A DNA stretch of 64,000 bases from Microvirga arvi (GCF_016892765.1 NZ_JAFEMD010000017.1:54819-118818); one strand, 5' to 3'. Numbered from the stretch's first letter, positions 52,363 to 63,847 are shown. Notes: generated from the letters alone by a model not told the origin. Numbers and translations: made by a program.

Positions 52363-53958
52363 CTACAGCACCGCCCCGCCCTTCAGCAGCTTGTAGACCA
52401 TCGAATCCGTGAGCGCCTGGAACGAGGCGTCGATGATGTTGGGGGAGACGCCGATGGTGGTCCAGCGCTCGCCCGTTCCGTCGGCGAACTCGATCAGGAC
52501 GCGCGTGACCGCATCCGAACCGCCTTGATAGATGCGCACCTTATAGTCGACGAGTTCCAGATCCTGGATCAGGTGCTGGTACTTGCCGAGATCCTTGCGC
52601 AGGGCGACATCGAGCGCGTTGACCGGGCCGTTGCCCTCGGCTGCGGAGATCAGAACCTCGTCGCCGACGCGCACCTTCACGATGGCCTCGGACGCCGTCA
52701 CCAGTTCGCCGACCGCGTTGTAGCGGCGCTCCACATTGACGGAGAAGCGCTCCACGTCGAAGAAGGCCGGCACCTCGCCGAGCATGCGCTTGACGAGCAC
52801 GTAGAAGGACGCGTCGGCGCCCTCGAAGGCAAAGCCCTCGGATTCCTTGCGCTTCACCTCATCGAGCACGCGAGCGATGCGCGGATCGCCCTTTTCGAGC
52901 TCGAAGCCGCAGCGCTTCAGCTCGGCCAGGATGTTGGACTGCCCGCCCTGATCCGAGACAAGAACCCTGCGTGCATTGCCGACGACTTCCGGCTCCACAT
53001 GCTCGTAGGTGCGCGGGTCCTTGAGCACGGCGGAGGCATGAATGCCGGCCTTCGTGGCGAAGGCGCTGGAGCCCACGAAGGGCGCGTGACGGTTCGGCTG
53101 GCGGTTGAGGATTTCGTCCACCTGCCGCGACACATGGGTGAGCTGTCCGAGCGTCTCGTCGGTGACGCCGAGATCGAAGCGGGCGGCATAGCCGTCCTTC
53201 AGCTTCAGCGCGCCGATGAGCGTGATGAGATTGGCGTTGCCGCAGCGCTCGCCGAGACCGTTGAGCGTGCCCTGGATGTGGCGCGCGCCTGCCTCGACCG
53301 CCGCGAGCGAGTTTGCGACCGCGCAGCCACAATCGTCATGGGCGTGGATGCCGAGATGCGTGCCTGGCACAACCTTCGTGACGGTGGAGACGATCTCCGC
53401 CACCTCGTGAGGCAGCGTGCCGCCGTTGGTGTCGCAGAGCACGACCCATCGCGCGCCGGCCTCATAGGCCGTCTTCACGCAGGAGAGCGCATAATCGGGA
53501 TTGGCCTTGTAGCCGTCGAAGAAATGCTCGCAATCGACGAGCACCTCGCGGCCCTTCGCGCGGGCGGCCTCGACGCTTTCATGAATGCCGGCGAGGTTCT
53601 CCTCGGGCGTGATCTCGAGCGCCACGCGCACATGGTAATCCCATGATTTCGCGACGAAGCAGATCGCGTCGGCTTGCGCTTCCAGCAAGGCCGCGACGCC
53701 GGGATCGTTCGACACCGAGCGCCCCGCCCGCTTTGTCATGCCGAAGGCCGTGAACTTGGCGTTCTTGGTGCGCTTCTCAGCAAAAAAGGCGGTATCCAGC
53801 GGGTTTGCCCCCGGATAGCCGCCTTCCACGTAGTCGATCCCAAGCCGGTCGAGGAGCGTGGCGATCGCCTTCTTGTCCTCGAGCGAGAAGTCGACCCCCG
53901 TCGTCTGCGCTCCATCGCGCAGGGTGGTGTCGAAGAGGTAGACGCGGTCTCGGCTCAT
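52363..53958 (-). CDS. cimA: (R)-Citramalate synthase
   Basis: A 531-residue enzyme of the LeuA/HMG-CoA-lyase superfamily. YLFDTTLRDGAQTTGVDFS opens the barrel, metal ligands are in IHAHDDCG, and GTLNGLGERCGNANL is the family signature; a C-terminal regulatory domain (DVALRKDLGKYQHLIQDLELVDYKVR) follows. It joins acetyl-CoA and pyruvate to citramalate, a threonine-independent entry to isoleucine. The longer CimA form with the C-terminal allosteric domain fits feedback control by isoleucine. Its start overlaps the GNAT gene stop by 4 bases. Confidence 0.92.
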   Translation of the reverse strand: MSRDRVYLFDTTLRDGAQTTGVDFSLEDKKAIATLLDRLGIDYVEGGYPGANPLDTAFFAEKRTKNAKFTAFGMTKRAGRSVSNDPGVAALLEAQADAICFVAKSWDYHVRVALEITPEENLAGIHESVEAARAKGREVLVDCEHFFDGYKANPDYALSCVKTAYEAGARWVVLCDTNGGTLPHEVAEIVSTVTKVVPGTHLGIHAHDDCGCAVANSLAAVEAGARHIQGTLNGLGERCGNANLITLIGALKLKDGYAARFDLGVTDETLGQLTHVSRQVDEILNRQPNRHAPFVGSSAFATKAGIHASAVLKDPRTYEHVEPEVVGNARRVLVSDQGGQSNILAELKRCGFELEKGDPRIARVLDEVKRKESEGFAFEGADASFYVLVKRMLGEVPAFFDVERFSVNVERRYNAVGELVTASEAIVKVRVGDEVLISAAEGNGPVNALDVALRKDLGKYQHLIQDLELVDYKVRIYQGGSDAVTRVLIEFADGTGERWTTIGVSPNIIDASFQALTDSMVYKLLKGGAVL

Positions 53959-54463
53959 GATGACAACTTCCTGTCTTCGGGCGGCGTCAGGCGCTTTTCC
54001 ATGGTGGTGGTGCCGAGCCATTCGTCGCCTAATGGCACCGTGTTGCGGCGCTGCGGCTGAAACCCGTTCTTCTGGAAGAAGGGCAGCGCATTGTCAGGTA
54101 CTTCCGCTATCAGACGCGCCGCACCGCGCGCGCCGGCGAGCTTCTCGACAGCGTCGTAGAGCATCGTGCCGATCCCCTGCCCCGCCACGGCCGGATGCAC
54201 GTAGAACAGCTCGATCACCTCGTTGTCCTTCAACGCGATGAAACCGGCGGGTGAGCCCTCGACGGTGGCTACCAGCGTGAGACCCTGTGTGAGTTTTTCG
54301 GCAAAGGATTCATCCTCCGCAAGCGCAATCCAGGCTTCCTGCTGGCTCTCACTGTAATCCTCGCCCGTCAGCTCCGCGATGCTCTCCTCGTAGATATCGA
54401 CGAGAACCGGGAGGTCCGCCGGCAGGAAGGGACGAAGCCCCGGTTTCGGCAAGGCCTGTCCCA

Positions 54464-54464
<1 letters not shown>
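53955..54464 (-). CDS. GNAT-family N-acetyltransferase
   Basis: A 169-residue GNAT domain: LRPFLPADLPVLVDIYEESI at the start, the acetyl-CoA loop VHPAVAGQGIGTMLYDAVEKLA (R/Q-x-x-G-x-G/A) and the C-terminal LPFFQKNGFQPQRRNTV. Acetyl-group acceptor unknown. It sits between cysS and cimA, one base touching cysS and overlapping cimA by 4, so all three are co-transcribed, without an obvious shared function. Confidence 0.9.
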
Positions 54465-55930
<1,466 letters not shown>

Positions 55931-56224
55931 GAAACCAAACCCCTGTCAGGCCGCAGGCCGGAGGATGGTTTCGATCTTTGGATTGAGAACGAGACGGCTC
56001 CAGCCAGCGAAGTGCGCTAGCCGCAAATAATCCCGGAAATGAGGATCGTTGCCGTGTTCATGAAGCCATCAATGCCGATTCAGGCCTCGGACGTCAAGGT
56101 TTCCGATTTGGTAAGCATGTTTTATTTGCACGGACGCATGAAACGCCTTCCGGCCAAGCGCGTTAGAGCTTTGTTCACGCACACTCGTGGCATAATCGCA
56201 CGAGTTCAAACAAAGAGGTCTACG
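55931..56224. other. Intergenic region upstream of cysS
   Basis: About 290 bases between the divergent cysS and the small exported-protein gene. It should hold promoters for both. No repeat, leader peptide or T-box-like element was recognised. Confidence 0.4.
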
Positions 56225-56548
56225 ATGCGCCGCGCATTTGCCATGCTCGGAATGGGTACTGCCGTGTTTTTCGCAGCCGCGTCCCTGACGCTGCTTCCCA
56301 ATGGTACCCAGGCCTCTTCGACCGAAGCGACCTTCATGGTGCCTTCCACCGACGGCTATGGCGTCGCGGAATGCCTCATAGGAAACCAGGCTTGTGGCCA
56401 AGTTGTGGCAAACGCCTGGTGCGAGGCTCACGGCTACACCAAGGCCGTTTCCTTCCGGCAGGTCGCGCCGGACGAGGTCACGGGGAACATCCAGAAGGCC
56501 TCCTTCGGTCCCAAGGATCCGCCGGTCTCGGTGACCTGCTCGAACTGA
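56225..56548 (+). CDS. Small exported protein, unknown function (107 aa)
   Basis: ATG at 56225 with GAGG upstream; a longer frame upstream lacks a good start. Residues 1-30 are a signal peptide (MRRAFAMLGM, hydrophobic core, cut near TQASS). The mature domain of about 75 residues has four cysteines (AECLIGNQACGQVVANAWCEAHG ... VTC), which could form two disulphides. Probably periplasmic. I recognise the GYGVAECL ... ANAWCEAHG pattern only as a conserved hypothetical in Hyphomicrobiales. It ends 3 bases before the stop of the ArgP-like gene on the other strand. Confidence 0.75.
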   Translation: MRRAFAMLGMGTAVFFAAASLTLLPNGTQASSTEATFMVPSTDGYGVAECLIGNQACGQVVANAWCEAHGYTKAVSFRQVAPDEVTGNIQKASFGPKDPPVSVTCSN

Positions 56549-56551
56549 GCT

Positions 56552-57445
56552 CTAGACCGTGCCGAGCGGCATCAACAGGGTCCGGGCCGTCTTCAACACG
56601 GCCTGGGTCACCTCCCCCAGCAGCAGGCTGACGATTCGGCTTTGCTGCCAGAACAGGGGCACTTCCAGAACCTGACCCGGCTTCAAGGCCACCAGCCTCC
56701 CGGCCTGAAGATGATCCAGGACCAGCATCTCCGGATTCATGCCCCAGCCCAATCCTGCCAATGCGCCATCCACGAAAGCCTGGGATGACGGCAGCCAATG
56801 GACCGGCGGCCGCCCGTCCGTTCCGAAAGCCTGACGCAGCCACAGGCTCTGCAGCCTGTCCTTCTGGTTGAAGACCAGGCATGGTGCGCGGGCAATCGAA
56901 TGCTCGTCCAGCCCCTCGGCGAACCATCGCGCCATATAGTCGGGACTTGCCGTCGCAACGTACCGCAGGACGCCCAAGGGTTGGCAGTTGCACCCCTGGA
57001 TAGGCTTTCCATGGGAGGTCACGGCGGCTATCACCTCCCCACGCCGCAGCCAGTCGGCGCTGTAATCCTGATCGTCCAGAACAAGATCGAAGAGAAACCC
57101 ATTCGTCTCGGCCATGGCCGGAATGAACCAGGTGGCGAGGCTGTCCGCGTTCACGGCAATGCGGAGGGTGACTGGACGGCCCTCTGGCTCCAGACCTGGA
57201 AGCGACTGGCGCAGGGAATTCTCCAGGAGCGCCACCTGCTCCACATGCTGGCACAGGCGCTGCCCGGCCTCCGTCGCCAGGCAGGGCTGGCCCCGGATGA
57301 CGAGAACTGCCCCGATCCGCTCTTCCAGCAGCTTCACCCTCTGAGAAATTGCCGAGGGGGTCACATTGAGGTGCTGCGCAGCGCGCTCGAAGCTTCCGGT
57401 CCGGATGACGGCCGCAAGAGCCGAGAGGAGGTCGTAATCCAGCAT
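56552..57445 (-). CDS. argP: LysR-family regulator, ArgP/LysG type
   Basis: A 297-residue LysR regulator: helix-turn-helix at about 2-60 (FERAAQHLNVTPSAISQRV and LLEERIGAVLVIR), then the ArgP-type effector domain with LRIAVNADSLATWFIPAM. ArgP/LysG regulators sense lysine or arginine and switch on an exporter of the LysE/ArgO family, here encoded divergently 94 bases away. The C-terminal MLVLDHLQAGRLVAL segment is family-typical. The assignment rests on sequence type and on the paired exporter. Confidence 0.92.
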   Translation of the reverse strand: MLDYDLLSALAAVIRTGSFERAAQHLNVTPSAISQRVKLLEERIGAVLVIRGQPCLATEAGQRLCQHVEQVALLENSLRQSLPGLEPEGRPVTLRIAVNADSLATWFIPAMAETNGFLFDLVLDDQDYSADWLRRGEVIAAVTSHGKPIQGCNCQPLGVLRYVATASPDYMARWFAEGLDEHSIARAPCLVFNQKDRLQSLWLRQAFGTDGRPPVHWLPSSQAFVDGALAGLGWGMNPEMLVLDHLQAGRLVALKPGQVLEVPLFWQQSRIVSLLLGEVTQAVLKTARTLLMPLGTV

Positions 57446-57539
57446 TGGATTAGCGTTTCTTAATCAGCATCAGAGAGTTTAACTGTCCTAATTCTAATCA
57501 AGGATCTAGCAAGCGTCGAATCCTCATTGGACAATCGAC
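57446..57539. promoter_or_regulatory. Divergent argP-argO control region
   Basis: This 94-base AT-rich gap is the only space for promoters and the ArgP binding site of both genes. ATTAG/CTAAT-like halves occur (TCTTAATCAG and CCTAATTCTAATC), in keeping with a LysR T-N11-A site, but I could not define an exact operator. Confidence 0.5.
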
Positions 57540-58151
57540 ATGACAGCCCCGCTCCTTGCCGGCTTCCTGCTCGGCCTCAGCCTCATTCTTCCCATCGGGG
57601 CCCAGAACGCCTTCGTGCTGCGCATCGGCCTGCGCGGGGAGCATGTGCTTGCCGTGTGTCTCACCTGCGCGGTCTCGGATGCGGTGCTCATCCTGACCGG
57701 CGTATCCGGCTTCGCGCGGCTCAGCGCGGAGGTACCCTGGGCCGAGACGGTTCTGCGCTACGGAGGCGCCGCGTTTCTCCTTGCCTATGGCGCACGCAGC
57801 TTCATGGCGGCCTTCGGATCGGCCTCCTTAAGACCGTCCGACGCGGCACCGTCGGGCCTTGGCAGGGCGGTGTTCACGTGCCTCGCTCTCACCTGGCTGA
57901 ACCCGCATGTGTATCTCGACACGGTGGTCCTGATCGGCTCGATCTCGACTCAGTTTGATAAGGGAAAGGGGTTGTTCACTACCGGCGCCATGCTGGCCTC
58001 CTTCGTGTTCTTCTTTTCCCTCGGGTTCGGCGCCCGCTTTCTGAAGCCCCTGTTTGCCCGACCCGTCACATGGCGCATTCTCGATACCGCCATCGGACTG
58101 ATCATGTGGGCCACGGCCGCAAGATTGCTGCTGAACGAAAGCGCAGGCTGA
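57540..58151 (+). CDS. argO: LysE/ArgO-family basic amino-acid exporter
   Basis: A 203-residue membrane protein with six spans. The start LLAGFLLGLSLILPIGAQNAFVLRIG and ALTWLNPHVYLDTVVLIGSI are signature blocks of the LysE/ArgO group. It exports excess arginine or lysine when ArgP is activated. ATG at 57540. It may act on toxic analogues such as canavanine in soil settings. Paired with the regulator at 56552-57445. Confidence 0.93.
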   Translation: MTAPLLAGFLLGLSLILPIGAQNAFVLRIGLRGEHVLAVCLTCAVSDAVLILTGVSGFARLSAEVPWAETVLRYGGAAFLLAYGARSFMAAFGSASLRPSDAAPSGLGRAVFTCLALTWLNPHVYLDTVVLIGSISTQFDKGKGLFTTGAMLASFVFFFSLGFGARFLKPLFARPVTWRILDTAIGLIMWATAARLLLNESAG

Positions 58152-58157
58152 TGCGCT

Positions 58158-58676
58158 TTAGGAATTCACCCAGTCCCCGCATTTCGCAGGCACTTCGGTA
58201 CCCCAGGGCATCAGGGGCACGGTCGAGGTGGAATTCTTGGGCGAGCCCTCGATCGGCCGGTCCGAGTAGACCATGTAGACCAGGGTGTTGCGCTTCACAT
58301 CGCAGCCGCGGACAATCTGCATCTTCTTGAAGATGAGGGAGCGGCGCTCGCTGAACACCACGTCGCCCTGGCCGAATTTCTGCTTGAACTTCACCGGTCC
58401 GACCTGGCGGCAGGAGAGCGAGATGTCGGACACCTCCTCGGCCACGCCGAAGGTGCCGGCGATGCCGCCGCGCTCAGGCGTCGTGTAGTGGCAAGCCACG
58501 CCCTCCACCACCGGATCGTCGATCCCATAGACCGCAAGCTTGTCGTCAGGCGTCAGCGCCCGCCAGACCGTCGACTTCTTGAAGATCAGGTCAGGCTCCT
58601 GGGCCGTAGCACCGGTGGCGGCAGCCAGGGCGAGGGTCAGGGCCAAGGCGATTCGTGCAAGCATTGTCGGATTCAT
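58158..58676 (-). CDS. creA: CreA family protein
   Basis: A 172-residue exported protein: signal peptide at 1-25 ending ATAQ, then the CreA domain with IDDPVVEGVACHYT, GIAGTFGVAEEVSDISLSCRQVGP and VYMVYSDRPIEGSPKNS. Periplasmic or membrane-attached; function unknown in all bacteria. It ends 6 bases from the converging exporter gene. Confidence 0.92.
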   Translation of the reverse strand: MNPTMLARIALALTLALAAATGATAQEPDLIFKKSTVWRALTPDDKLAVYGIDDPVVEGVACHYTTPERGGIAGTFGVAEEVSDISLSCRQVGPVKFKQKFGQGDVVFSERRSLIFKKMQIVRGCDVKRNTLVYMVYSDRPIEGSPKNSTSTVPLMPWGTEVPAKCGDWVNS

Positions 58677-58731
58677 CTCCCACCGTTACGCTCTCATGTG
58701 GGGATAGCTCTGGCCTTTGACGAGGGTCTTG

Positions 58732-58836
58732 AGCATCGGACGTGAAAAGTGGATTTGCACTTTTGGGATCCATCCGATGCTCCAGCCTAGATGCGCGCAT
58801 CGTTGAGCGCGGACCCAGCGGGCCGCACGATGCGCT
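58732..58836. repeat. Palindromic intergenic repeat, family A (copy 3)
   Basis: Contains AGCATCGGA (58732-58740), an AAAAGTGGATTTGCACTTTT hairpin, TCCGATGCT (58773-58781) and then the 41-bp unit with ends GCGCATCGT (58795-58803) and ACGATGCGC (58827-58835). The order matches copy 2 reversed. Its right end supplies part of the VOC stop codon (58835-58837). Confidence 0.9.
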
Positions 58837-59218
58837 ATTCAGGCTGATGGCAGACGATGCAGATCTTGTTGCCGTCGGGATCGCGGAAATAGGCGCCGTA
58901 GTAGTTCGGATGGTAGTGGGGGCGCAGGCTCGGCTTGCCCTCGTCCGTCCCGCCCTGTTCCAGGGCCGCTGCATGGCAGGCATCGACCACGCTGCGCTTG
59001 CGTGCGACGAGGGCGATCATGGCTCCGTTGCCGACGCTCGGCGCCTCCCCGTTGAAGGGCCGCGCGATGAGGAATTGCGGCGGTCCGCCCGGCACTCCCC
59101 AGCCGACGAAGGTCTCGTCCGAGTACCGCACCTCGTGCCCGAGCGGCGCGAAGACCGCCTCGTAGAAGGCGCGCGCCCGGGGAAGGTCATTTGCTCCAAC
59201 CGTCGTATGGGAGTACAT
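58835..59218 (-). CDS. VOC-superfamily (glyoxalase-like) protein
   Basis: A 127-residue two-module beta-alpha-beta-beta-beta protein: MYSHTTVGANDLPRARAFYEAVFAPLGHEV, then HPNYYGAYFRDPDGNKICIVCHQ. Metal ligands would be His4, a central His in HPNYYGAY and an acidic residue that is not certain. Relatives are glyoxalase I, dioxygenases and resistance proteins; this short DPDGNKI type is usually unassigned. Its last codons abut the palindromic repeat. Confidence 0.88.
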   Translation of the reverse strand: MYSHTTVGANDLPRARAFYEAVFAPLGHEVRYSDETFVGWGVPGGPPQFLIARPFNGEAPSVGNGAMIALVARKRSVVDACHAAALEQGGTDEGKPSLRPHYHPNYYGAYFRDPDGNKICIVCHQPE

Positions 59219-59372
59219 GCAAGGCCTCTTTCCAAAGTCGCTGTTACACTGAAGCTAGACAGTGACCCCTGGAGCGGGCAAGGCGTTAATCACAATAGGG
59301 TCAAATTCGGGCGTCACATGACAGGCTAGCCTGGCATAGAATGCCCAACGGACCGGTTCTGCGATCAGCTTT

Positions 59373-60497
59373 ATGACAAAGACATCTTTTCTCCGCTCCC
59401 TCATCGCCATAACGGCCTTCCTGGCCGCAGGACAGGCCGCGCTCGCCCAGTCCGCGCAATGCCAGCGCTTCCAGGCGGAGCTGGCCTCCCTGGAGCGGAG
59501 CGGCGGCAGCGCGCCGACTGGCCAGATGCGCGCCCAGCGGGCGGAGATCAACCGGCTCGTCGCCTATTACCGCAACATCGGATGCGAACGCGGACCCCTC
59601 GGCTTCCTAGCGGGCCCCGCCCCTGCGGAATGCGGCTCCATCGCCCAGCAGATCCGCCAGTTGGAGGCAGGCTATGCCCGTCTTGCCGCACAGGGCGCCG
59701 ATCAGGATGAGATCGAGGCTCGCCGCCGTCAGCTGCAGGTCGCCGTGCAGCAGACCTGCTCCACCGGGCCTCGCGGCTTCTTCGAATCCCTCTTCGGCGC
59801 CCCGCGCCAGCAACAGCCGCAGCAGCAGATCATGCCCGAGGGGCAGCCGATCATCGCGGACGATGCGCCCCGCGCTCTAGGTGGCGGGCGCCTGATCTGC
59901 GTGAAGACCTGCGACGGATCGTTCTTCCCGCTGACCACTCCCCCAGGCGGCGGCCAGAGCGCCAACGAGATGTGCCAGTCACTCTGCCCCGGCACGGAGA
60001 CCACGGCCTTCGCCTATCCGGGCGGCGACAACGGCCTCAACCGGGCCGTTTCGCTCTCCTCGAACCAGCCCTACACGTCGCTGGCGAACGCCTTCAAGTT
60101 CCGCAAGAGCTTCGACGAGAGCTGCGCCTGCAAGAAGCCCAACGAGAGCTGGGCCGTCGTCCTGCGCAAGGCCGAGAGCATGCTCGAGCAGCGCAAGGGC
60201 GACCTGATCGTGACCGCCGAGAAGGCGGAGGAGCTGTCGCGTCCCAAGGTTCAGGCCGCCCGCAAGGCCGCCGACAAGAAGGCCGACGACGAGAGCAAGG
60301 AGGCTGCCGAGATCGCCGCCTCCGCTCCGACCGCGAGCAAGGAATCGGCCGGTATCGGACCCCAGTCCATCGAGACCAATACGGTGGTCGGCAAGGGCGA
60401 AGGCTCGACCCGCGAGGTGGCCTCCGGCAACGGCCAGAAGAAGACCGTCCGCGTGATCGCACCCGACGTGATCCCGGTTCCGAACGTTCAGAATTGA
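59373..60497 (+). CDS. DUF2865-domain exported protein
   Basis: A 374-residue exported protein: signal peptide at 1-25 ending ALAQS; a helical stretch with paired cysteines ([36 protein letters not shown]); then [20 protein letters not shown] and [17 protein letters not shown], the DUF2865 core; and a charged tail rich in Lys and Ala. DUF2865 is limited to alphaproteobacteria and its role is unknown; cysteine pairs suggest a disulphide-stabilised periplasmic protein. It sits apart, with a repeat behind it. Confidence 0.85.
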   Translation: MTKTSFLRSLIAITAFLAAGQAALAQSAQCQRFQAELASLERSGGSAPTGQMRAQRAEINRLVAYYRNIGCERGPLGFLAGPAPAECGSIAQQIRQLEAGYARLAAQGADQDEIEARRRQLQVAVQQTCSTGPRGFFESLFGAPRQQQPQQQIMPEGQPIIADDAPRALGGGRLICVKTCDGSFFPLTTPPGGGQSANEMCQSLCPGTETTAFAYPGGDNGLNRAVSLSSNQPYTSLANAFKFRKSFDESCACKKPNESWAVVLRKAESMLEQRKGDLIVTAEKAEELSRPKVQAARKAADKKADDESKEAAEIAASAPTASKESAGIGPQSIETNTVVGKGEGSTREVASGNGQKKTVRVIAPDVIPVPNVQN

Positions 60498-60508
60498 TCT
60501 TCATTAAT

Positions 60509-60588
60509 GTCATGGCCGGGCTTGTCCCGGCCATCCACGTCTTTAAGGGCAGCAAAGACGTGGATCCCGGAACAAGTCCGGGGATGAC
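60509..60588. repeat. Palindromic intergenic repeat, family B (copy 1)
   Basis: An 80-bp element bounded by GTCAT and ATGAC. Arms carry GGCCGGGCTTGTCCCGGCC, CCACGTCTTT and the partners AAAGACGTGG and CCGGAACAAGTCCGG. The near-identical element at 62395-62481 differs mainly in the central loop. This type is common between genes in alphaproteobacteria and probably forms a cruciform or a terminator at the RNA level. Confidence 0.9.
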
Positions 60589-60655
60589 GACCAAGAGTGC
60601 GAGCATCATAAGCGCGTCCATTCCGCACCGCTTCCCGTCATGCTATCACCCCGGC

Positions 60656-61627
60656 ATGAAACCGCTCGATTCCCTTGAGATGCCCCGGCCCGCTGGAGCA
60701 TCGGACCCGATCATCGCCGTCTCCGGTCTCACCAAGACCTATGCTTCCGGCTTCCAGGCCCTGAAGAAGGTCGACCTGGAGATCCGGCGGGGCGAGATCT
60801 TCGCCCTTCTGGGACCGAACGGAGCCGGCAAGACGACGCTCATCAGCATCATCTGCGGGATCGTCAATCCGAGCACGGGCAGGATCAGCGCCGATGGCCA
60901 CGACATCGTCCGGGACTTCCGGGCGGCCCGCACGAAGATCGGCCTCGTGCCGCAGGAACTCACCACGGACGCCTTCGAGAGCGTCTGGGCGACGGTGACG
61001 TTCAGCCGGGGCCTCTTCGGCAAACCGCCGAACCCCGCCTATCTCGAAAAGATCCTGAAGGACCTCTCCCTATGGGAGAAACGCGACAGCAAGATCATGA
61101 CGCTCTCCGGCGGCATGAAGCGCCGGGTGATGATCGCCAAGGCCTTGTCGCACGAGCCCAACATTCTCTTCCTCGACGAGCCCACCGCAGGGGTCGACGT
61201 GGAGCTGCGGCGGGACATGTGGAACATGGTCCGTCGTCTCAGGGAGAGCGGCGTCACCATCATCCTCACCACCCACTATATCGAGGAGGCCGAGGAGATG
61301 GCCGACCGGATCGGGGTGATCAGCAAGGGAGAGATCATCCTGGTCGAGGACAAGGCCATCCTGATGCAGAAATTGGGCAAGAAGCAGCTGACTGTGCACC
61401 TGCAGAGCCCCCTCTCGAGCCTGCCTCCTGAGCTGCAATCCGACAGCCTTCATCTCTCCGGGGATGGGAGCGAGCTCGTCTACACCTTCGACACGCAAAG
61501 CGAGGAGACGGGCATCGCAGGCCTCCTGCGGCGCCTGAACGAGCACGGCATCGACTTCAAGGACCTGCAGACCTCCGAGTCCTCGCTCGAGGAGATCTTC
61601 GTCAGCCTGGTGCGGGGGCGGTCATGA
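60656..61627 (+). CDS. ABC-2-type exporter ATPase
   Basis: A 323-residue ATPase: Walker [10 protein letters not shown], signature [13 protein letters not shown], Walker [17 protein letters not shown], and a C-terminal extension that contains [14 protein letters not shown]. It resembles YadG/NodI/CcmA-type exporters of drugs, polysaccharides or nodulation factors. ATG at 60656 fits the domain start, with another ATG 24 bases later. It overlaps the permease gene by 4 bases. Confidence 0.9.
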   Translation: MKPLDSLEMPRPAGASDPIIAVSGLTKTYASGFQALKKVDLEIRRGEIFALLGPNGAGKTTLISIICGIVNPSTGRISADGHDIVRDFRAARTKIGLVPQELTTDAFESVWATVTFSRGLFGKPPNPAYLEKILKDLSLWEKRDSKIMTLSGGMKRRVMIAKALSHEPNILFLDEPTAGVDVELRRDMWNMVRRLRESGVTIILTTHYIEEAEEMADRIGVISKGEIILVEDKAILMQKLGKKQLTVHLQSPLSSLPPELQSDSLHLSGDGSELVYTFDTQSEETGIAGLLRRLNEHGIDFKDLQTSESSLEEIFVSLVRGRS

Positions 61628-62385
61628 ACTTTTACGGAATCAAGGCGATCTATCTCTTCGAGATGGCGCGCACCTGGCGCACGATCATGCAGAGCATTGC
61701 CTCGCCGGTGCTCTCGACCTCGCTCTACTTCATCGTGTTCGGCTCGGCCATCGGCTCGCGCATGGCCAGCATCGAAGGCGTGAGCTACGGCGCCTTCATC
61801 GTGCCCGGCCTGATCATGCTCTCGATCCTGACGGAGAGCATCTCGAACGCCTCGTTCGGCATCTACATGCCGAAATTCACCGGCACGATCTACGAGATCC
61901 TCTCGGCTCCGATCTCGGCGGTGGAGACGGTGATCGGCTATGTGGGGGCCGCCGCCACCAAGTCGGTGATCATCGGCGCGATCATCCTGATCACGGCGCG
62001 CCTGTTCGTGGATTTCTCGATCGAGCATCCCTTGTGGATGATCGCCTTTTTGGTGCTCACGTCCATCACCTTCAGCCTCTTCGGCTTCATCATCGGCATC
62101 TGGGCCGACAGCTTCCAGAAGCTGCAGATCGTGCCGCTGATGATCGTGACGCCGCTCGCCTTCCTGGGCGGCAGCTTCTATTCCATCAACATGCTGCCGC
62201 CGTTCTGGCAGACCGTGGCCTTGTTCAACCCGGTGGTCTATCTGGTGAGCGGATTTCGCTGGAGCTTCTACGGCGTCGCCGACGTGGATGTCGGCATCAG
62301 CCTCGGCATGACGCTCGTCTTCATGCTGATCTGCCTCGCGGCCATCGGCTGGATCTTCAGGACGGGCTACAGGATCAAGGCTTAA
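61624..62385 (+). CDS. ABC-2-type exporter permease
   Basis: A 253-residue membrane protein with six spans of the ABC-2 type (YadH/NodJ-like). Blocks seen: [29 protein letters not shown], the [20 protein letters not shown] segment and [22 protein letters not shown] near the last spans. It forms a homodimeric channel with the preceding ATPase. Substrate unknown; it lies beside gltX by chance of position. Confidence 0.9.
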   Translation: MNFYGIKAIYLFEMARTWRTIMQSIASPVLSTSLYFIVFGSAIGSRMASIEGVSYGAFIVPGLIMLSILTESISNASFGIYMPKFTGTIYEILSAPISAVETVIGYVGAAATKSVIIGAIILITARLFVDFSIEHPLWMIAFLVLTSITFSLFGFIIGIWADSFQKLQIVPLMIVTPLAFLGGSFYSINMLPPFWQTVALFNPVVYLVSGFRWSFYGVADVDVGISLGMTLVFMLICLAAIGWIFRTGYRIKA

Positions 62386-62394
62386 ACTTCCTCC

Positions 62395-62481
62395 GTCATG
62401 GCCGGGCTTGTACCGGCCATCCACGTCTTCATGGCGCAGCGGTTCAAAGACGTGGATGCCCGCAACAAGTGCGGGCATGAC
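62395..62481. repeat. Palindromic intergenic repeat, family B (copy 2)
   Basis: An 87-bp element starting GTCATGGCCGGGCTTG and ending GCGGGCATGAC, with CCACGTCTTC and AAGACGTGG inner arms. It matches the copy at 60509-60588 along both arms. It lies between the converging permease and gltX genes, where it may act as terminator for both. Confidence 0.9.
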
Positions 62482-62506
62482 GATGACTGGATCATCGCCC
62501 TACTGC

Positions 62507-63847
62507 TTACGCCGCCTGCCCCGACAGCCGCGCCTTGGCGCTCTCAGGACCGATCAGCGGCAGGAGCGCTGCCAGTTCGGGACCGTGGGCGAGGCCAGTC
62601 AATGCGAGGCGCAGGGGCATGAACAGCGCCTTGCCCTTCACGCCCGTGGCGGCCTTCACCGCTTCCGTCCAGGTCTTCCACGTGGTTGCATCCCACGGAG
62701 CCGCCGGCAACACGCCCATCGCCGTCCCGATGAAGGCCTTGTCCTCGATGACGGGCGTCACGGGACCGCGCACCACCCTCGCCCATTCCACCGCATCCTG
62801 AACCTTCGTCAGGTTGCCGCGCACGGCATTCCAGAAAGTCTCGCCTTCGTCCGCATCGAGCTGCGCCAGCCGCTCGCGAGCGGCCTCATACGGCATCTCG
62901 TGGATGAGACGGGCATTCAGATGTTCCAGCTCGCTCTCGTCGAACTTCGCCGGCGCGCGGGAGATGTGGGAGAAGTCGATCAGCTTGGCGAGTTCGTTAA
63001 GATCGGCAATCGGCCGCACGGCCTCCGCCGAGCCGACGAGCACCGCCAGTGAAGCGACGGATTGCGGCTCGAGACCGGCATCACGCAAACCCTTCACCGA
63101 AAGGTGCCCGAGGCGCTTCGACAGCCCTTCGCCGCTCGCCGTGATCAGCAGGCTGTGATGGGCGAAGGTGGGTGTGCCGGCACCCAAGGCCTCGAAGATC
63201 TGGATCTGCACGGCCGTGTTGGTCACGTGGTCCTCGCCCCGGATCACATGGGTGATCTTGAGGTCGATGTCGTCCACCACCGACGGGAGGGTGTAGAGAT
63301 AGGTCCCGTCCTCGCGCAACAGCACCGGATCGGAGAGCGAGCTGCAATCCACGTGGCAAGGGCCGCGCACGAGGTCGTCCCAGGTGACGTTGGTAGGATC
63401 GAGGCGGAAGCGCCAATGGGGTTTGCGCCCTTCACTTTCGAGCTTCACCCGCTCCTCGTCCGTGAGCTTCAAGGCCGCCCGGTCGTAGATCGGCGGCAGG
63501 CCGCGGGCGAGCTGGCGCTTGCGGCGGAATTCCAGCTCTTCCTGGGTCTCGTAGCAGGGATAGAGGCGGCCGGCCGCCTTCAGCCGCTCGGCGGCGGCAT
63601 CGTAGAGGTCGAACCGCTCCGACTGGCGGACGATCACATCGGGCGGGATGCCGAGCCAGTGCAGATCGGTTTCGATGGAATCCGCATATTCCTTCTTCGA
63701 CCGCGCCAGATCCGTGTCGTCGAAGCGCAGGATGAAGGTGCCGCCCTCCCGCCGCGCATAGAGCGCATTGAGCAGGGCAACGCGGGTGTTGCCGATATGA
63801 ATATGCCCGGTCGGGGACGGGGCGAAGCGGACGATGGGCTTGGACAT
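62507..63847 (-). CDS. gltX: Glutamyl-tRNA synthetase
   Basis: A 446-residue class I synthetase: [14 protein letters not shown] (17-20 HIGN, the HIGH variant), [35 protein letters not shown] and the KMSKS-like [10 protein letters not shown]. Charges tRNA-Glu. Alphaproteobacteria often carry two GluRS, and the altered HIGH/KMSKS motifs and shorter length fit the second type; whether it also misacylates tRNA-Gln for the amidotransferase route cannot be seen here. Confidence 0.93.
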   Translation of the reverse strand: MSKPIVRFAPSPTGHIHIGNTRVALLNALYARREGGTFILRFDDTDLARSKKEYADSIETDLHWLGIPPDVIVRQSERFDLYDAAAERLKAAGRLYPCYETQEELEFRRKRQLARGLPPIYDRAALKLTDEERVKLESEGRKPHWRFRLDPTNVTWDDLVRGPCHVDCSSLSDPVLLREDGTYLYTLPSVVDDIDLKITHVIRGEDHVTNTAVQIQIFEALGAGTPTFAHHSLLITASGEGLSKRLGHLSVKGLRDAGLEPQSVASLAVLVGSAEAVRPIADLNELAKLIDFSHISRAPAKFDESELEHLNARLIHEMPYEAARERLAQLDADEGETFWNAVRGNLTKVQDAVEWARVVRGPVTPVIEDKAFIGTAMGVLPAAPWDATTWKTWTEAVKAATGVKGKALFMPLRLALTGLAHGPELAALLPLIGPESAKARLSGQAA

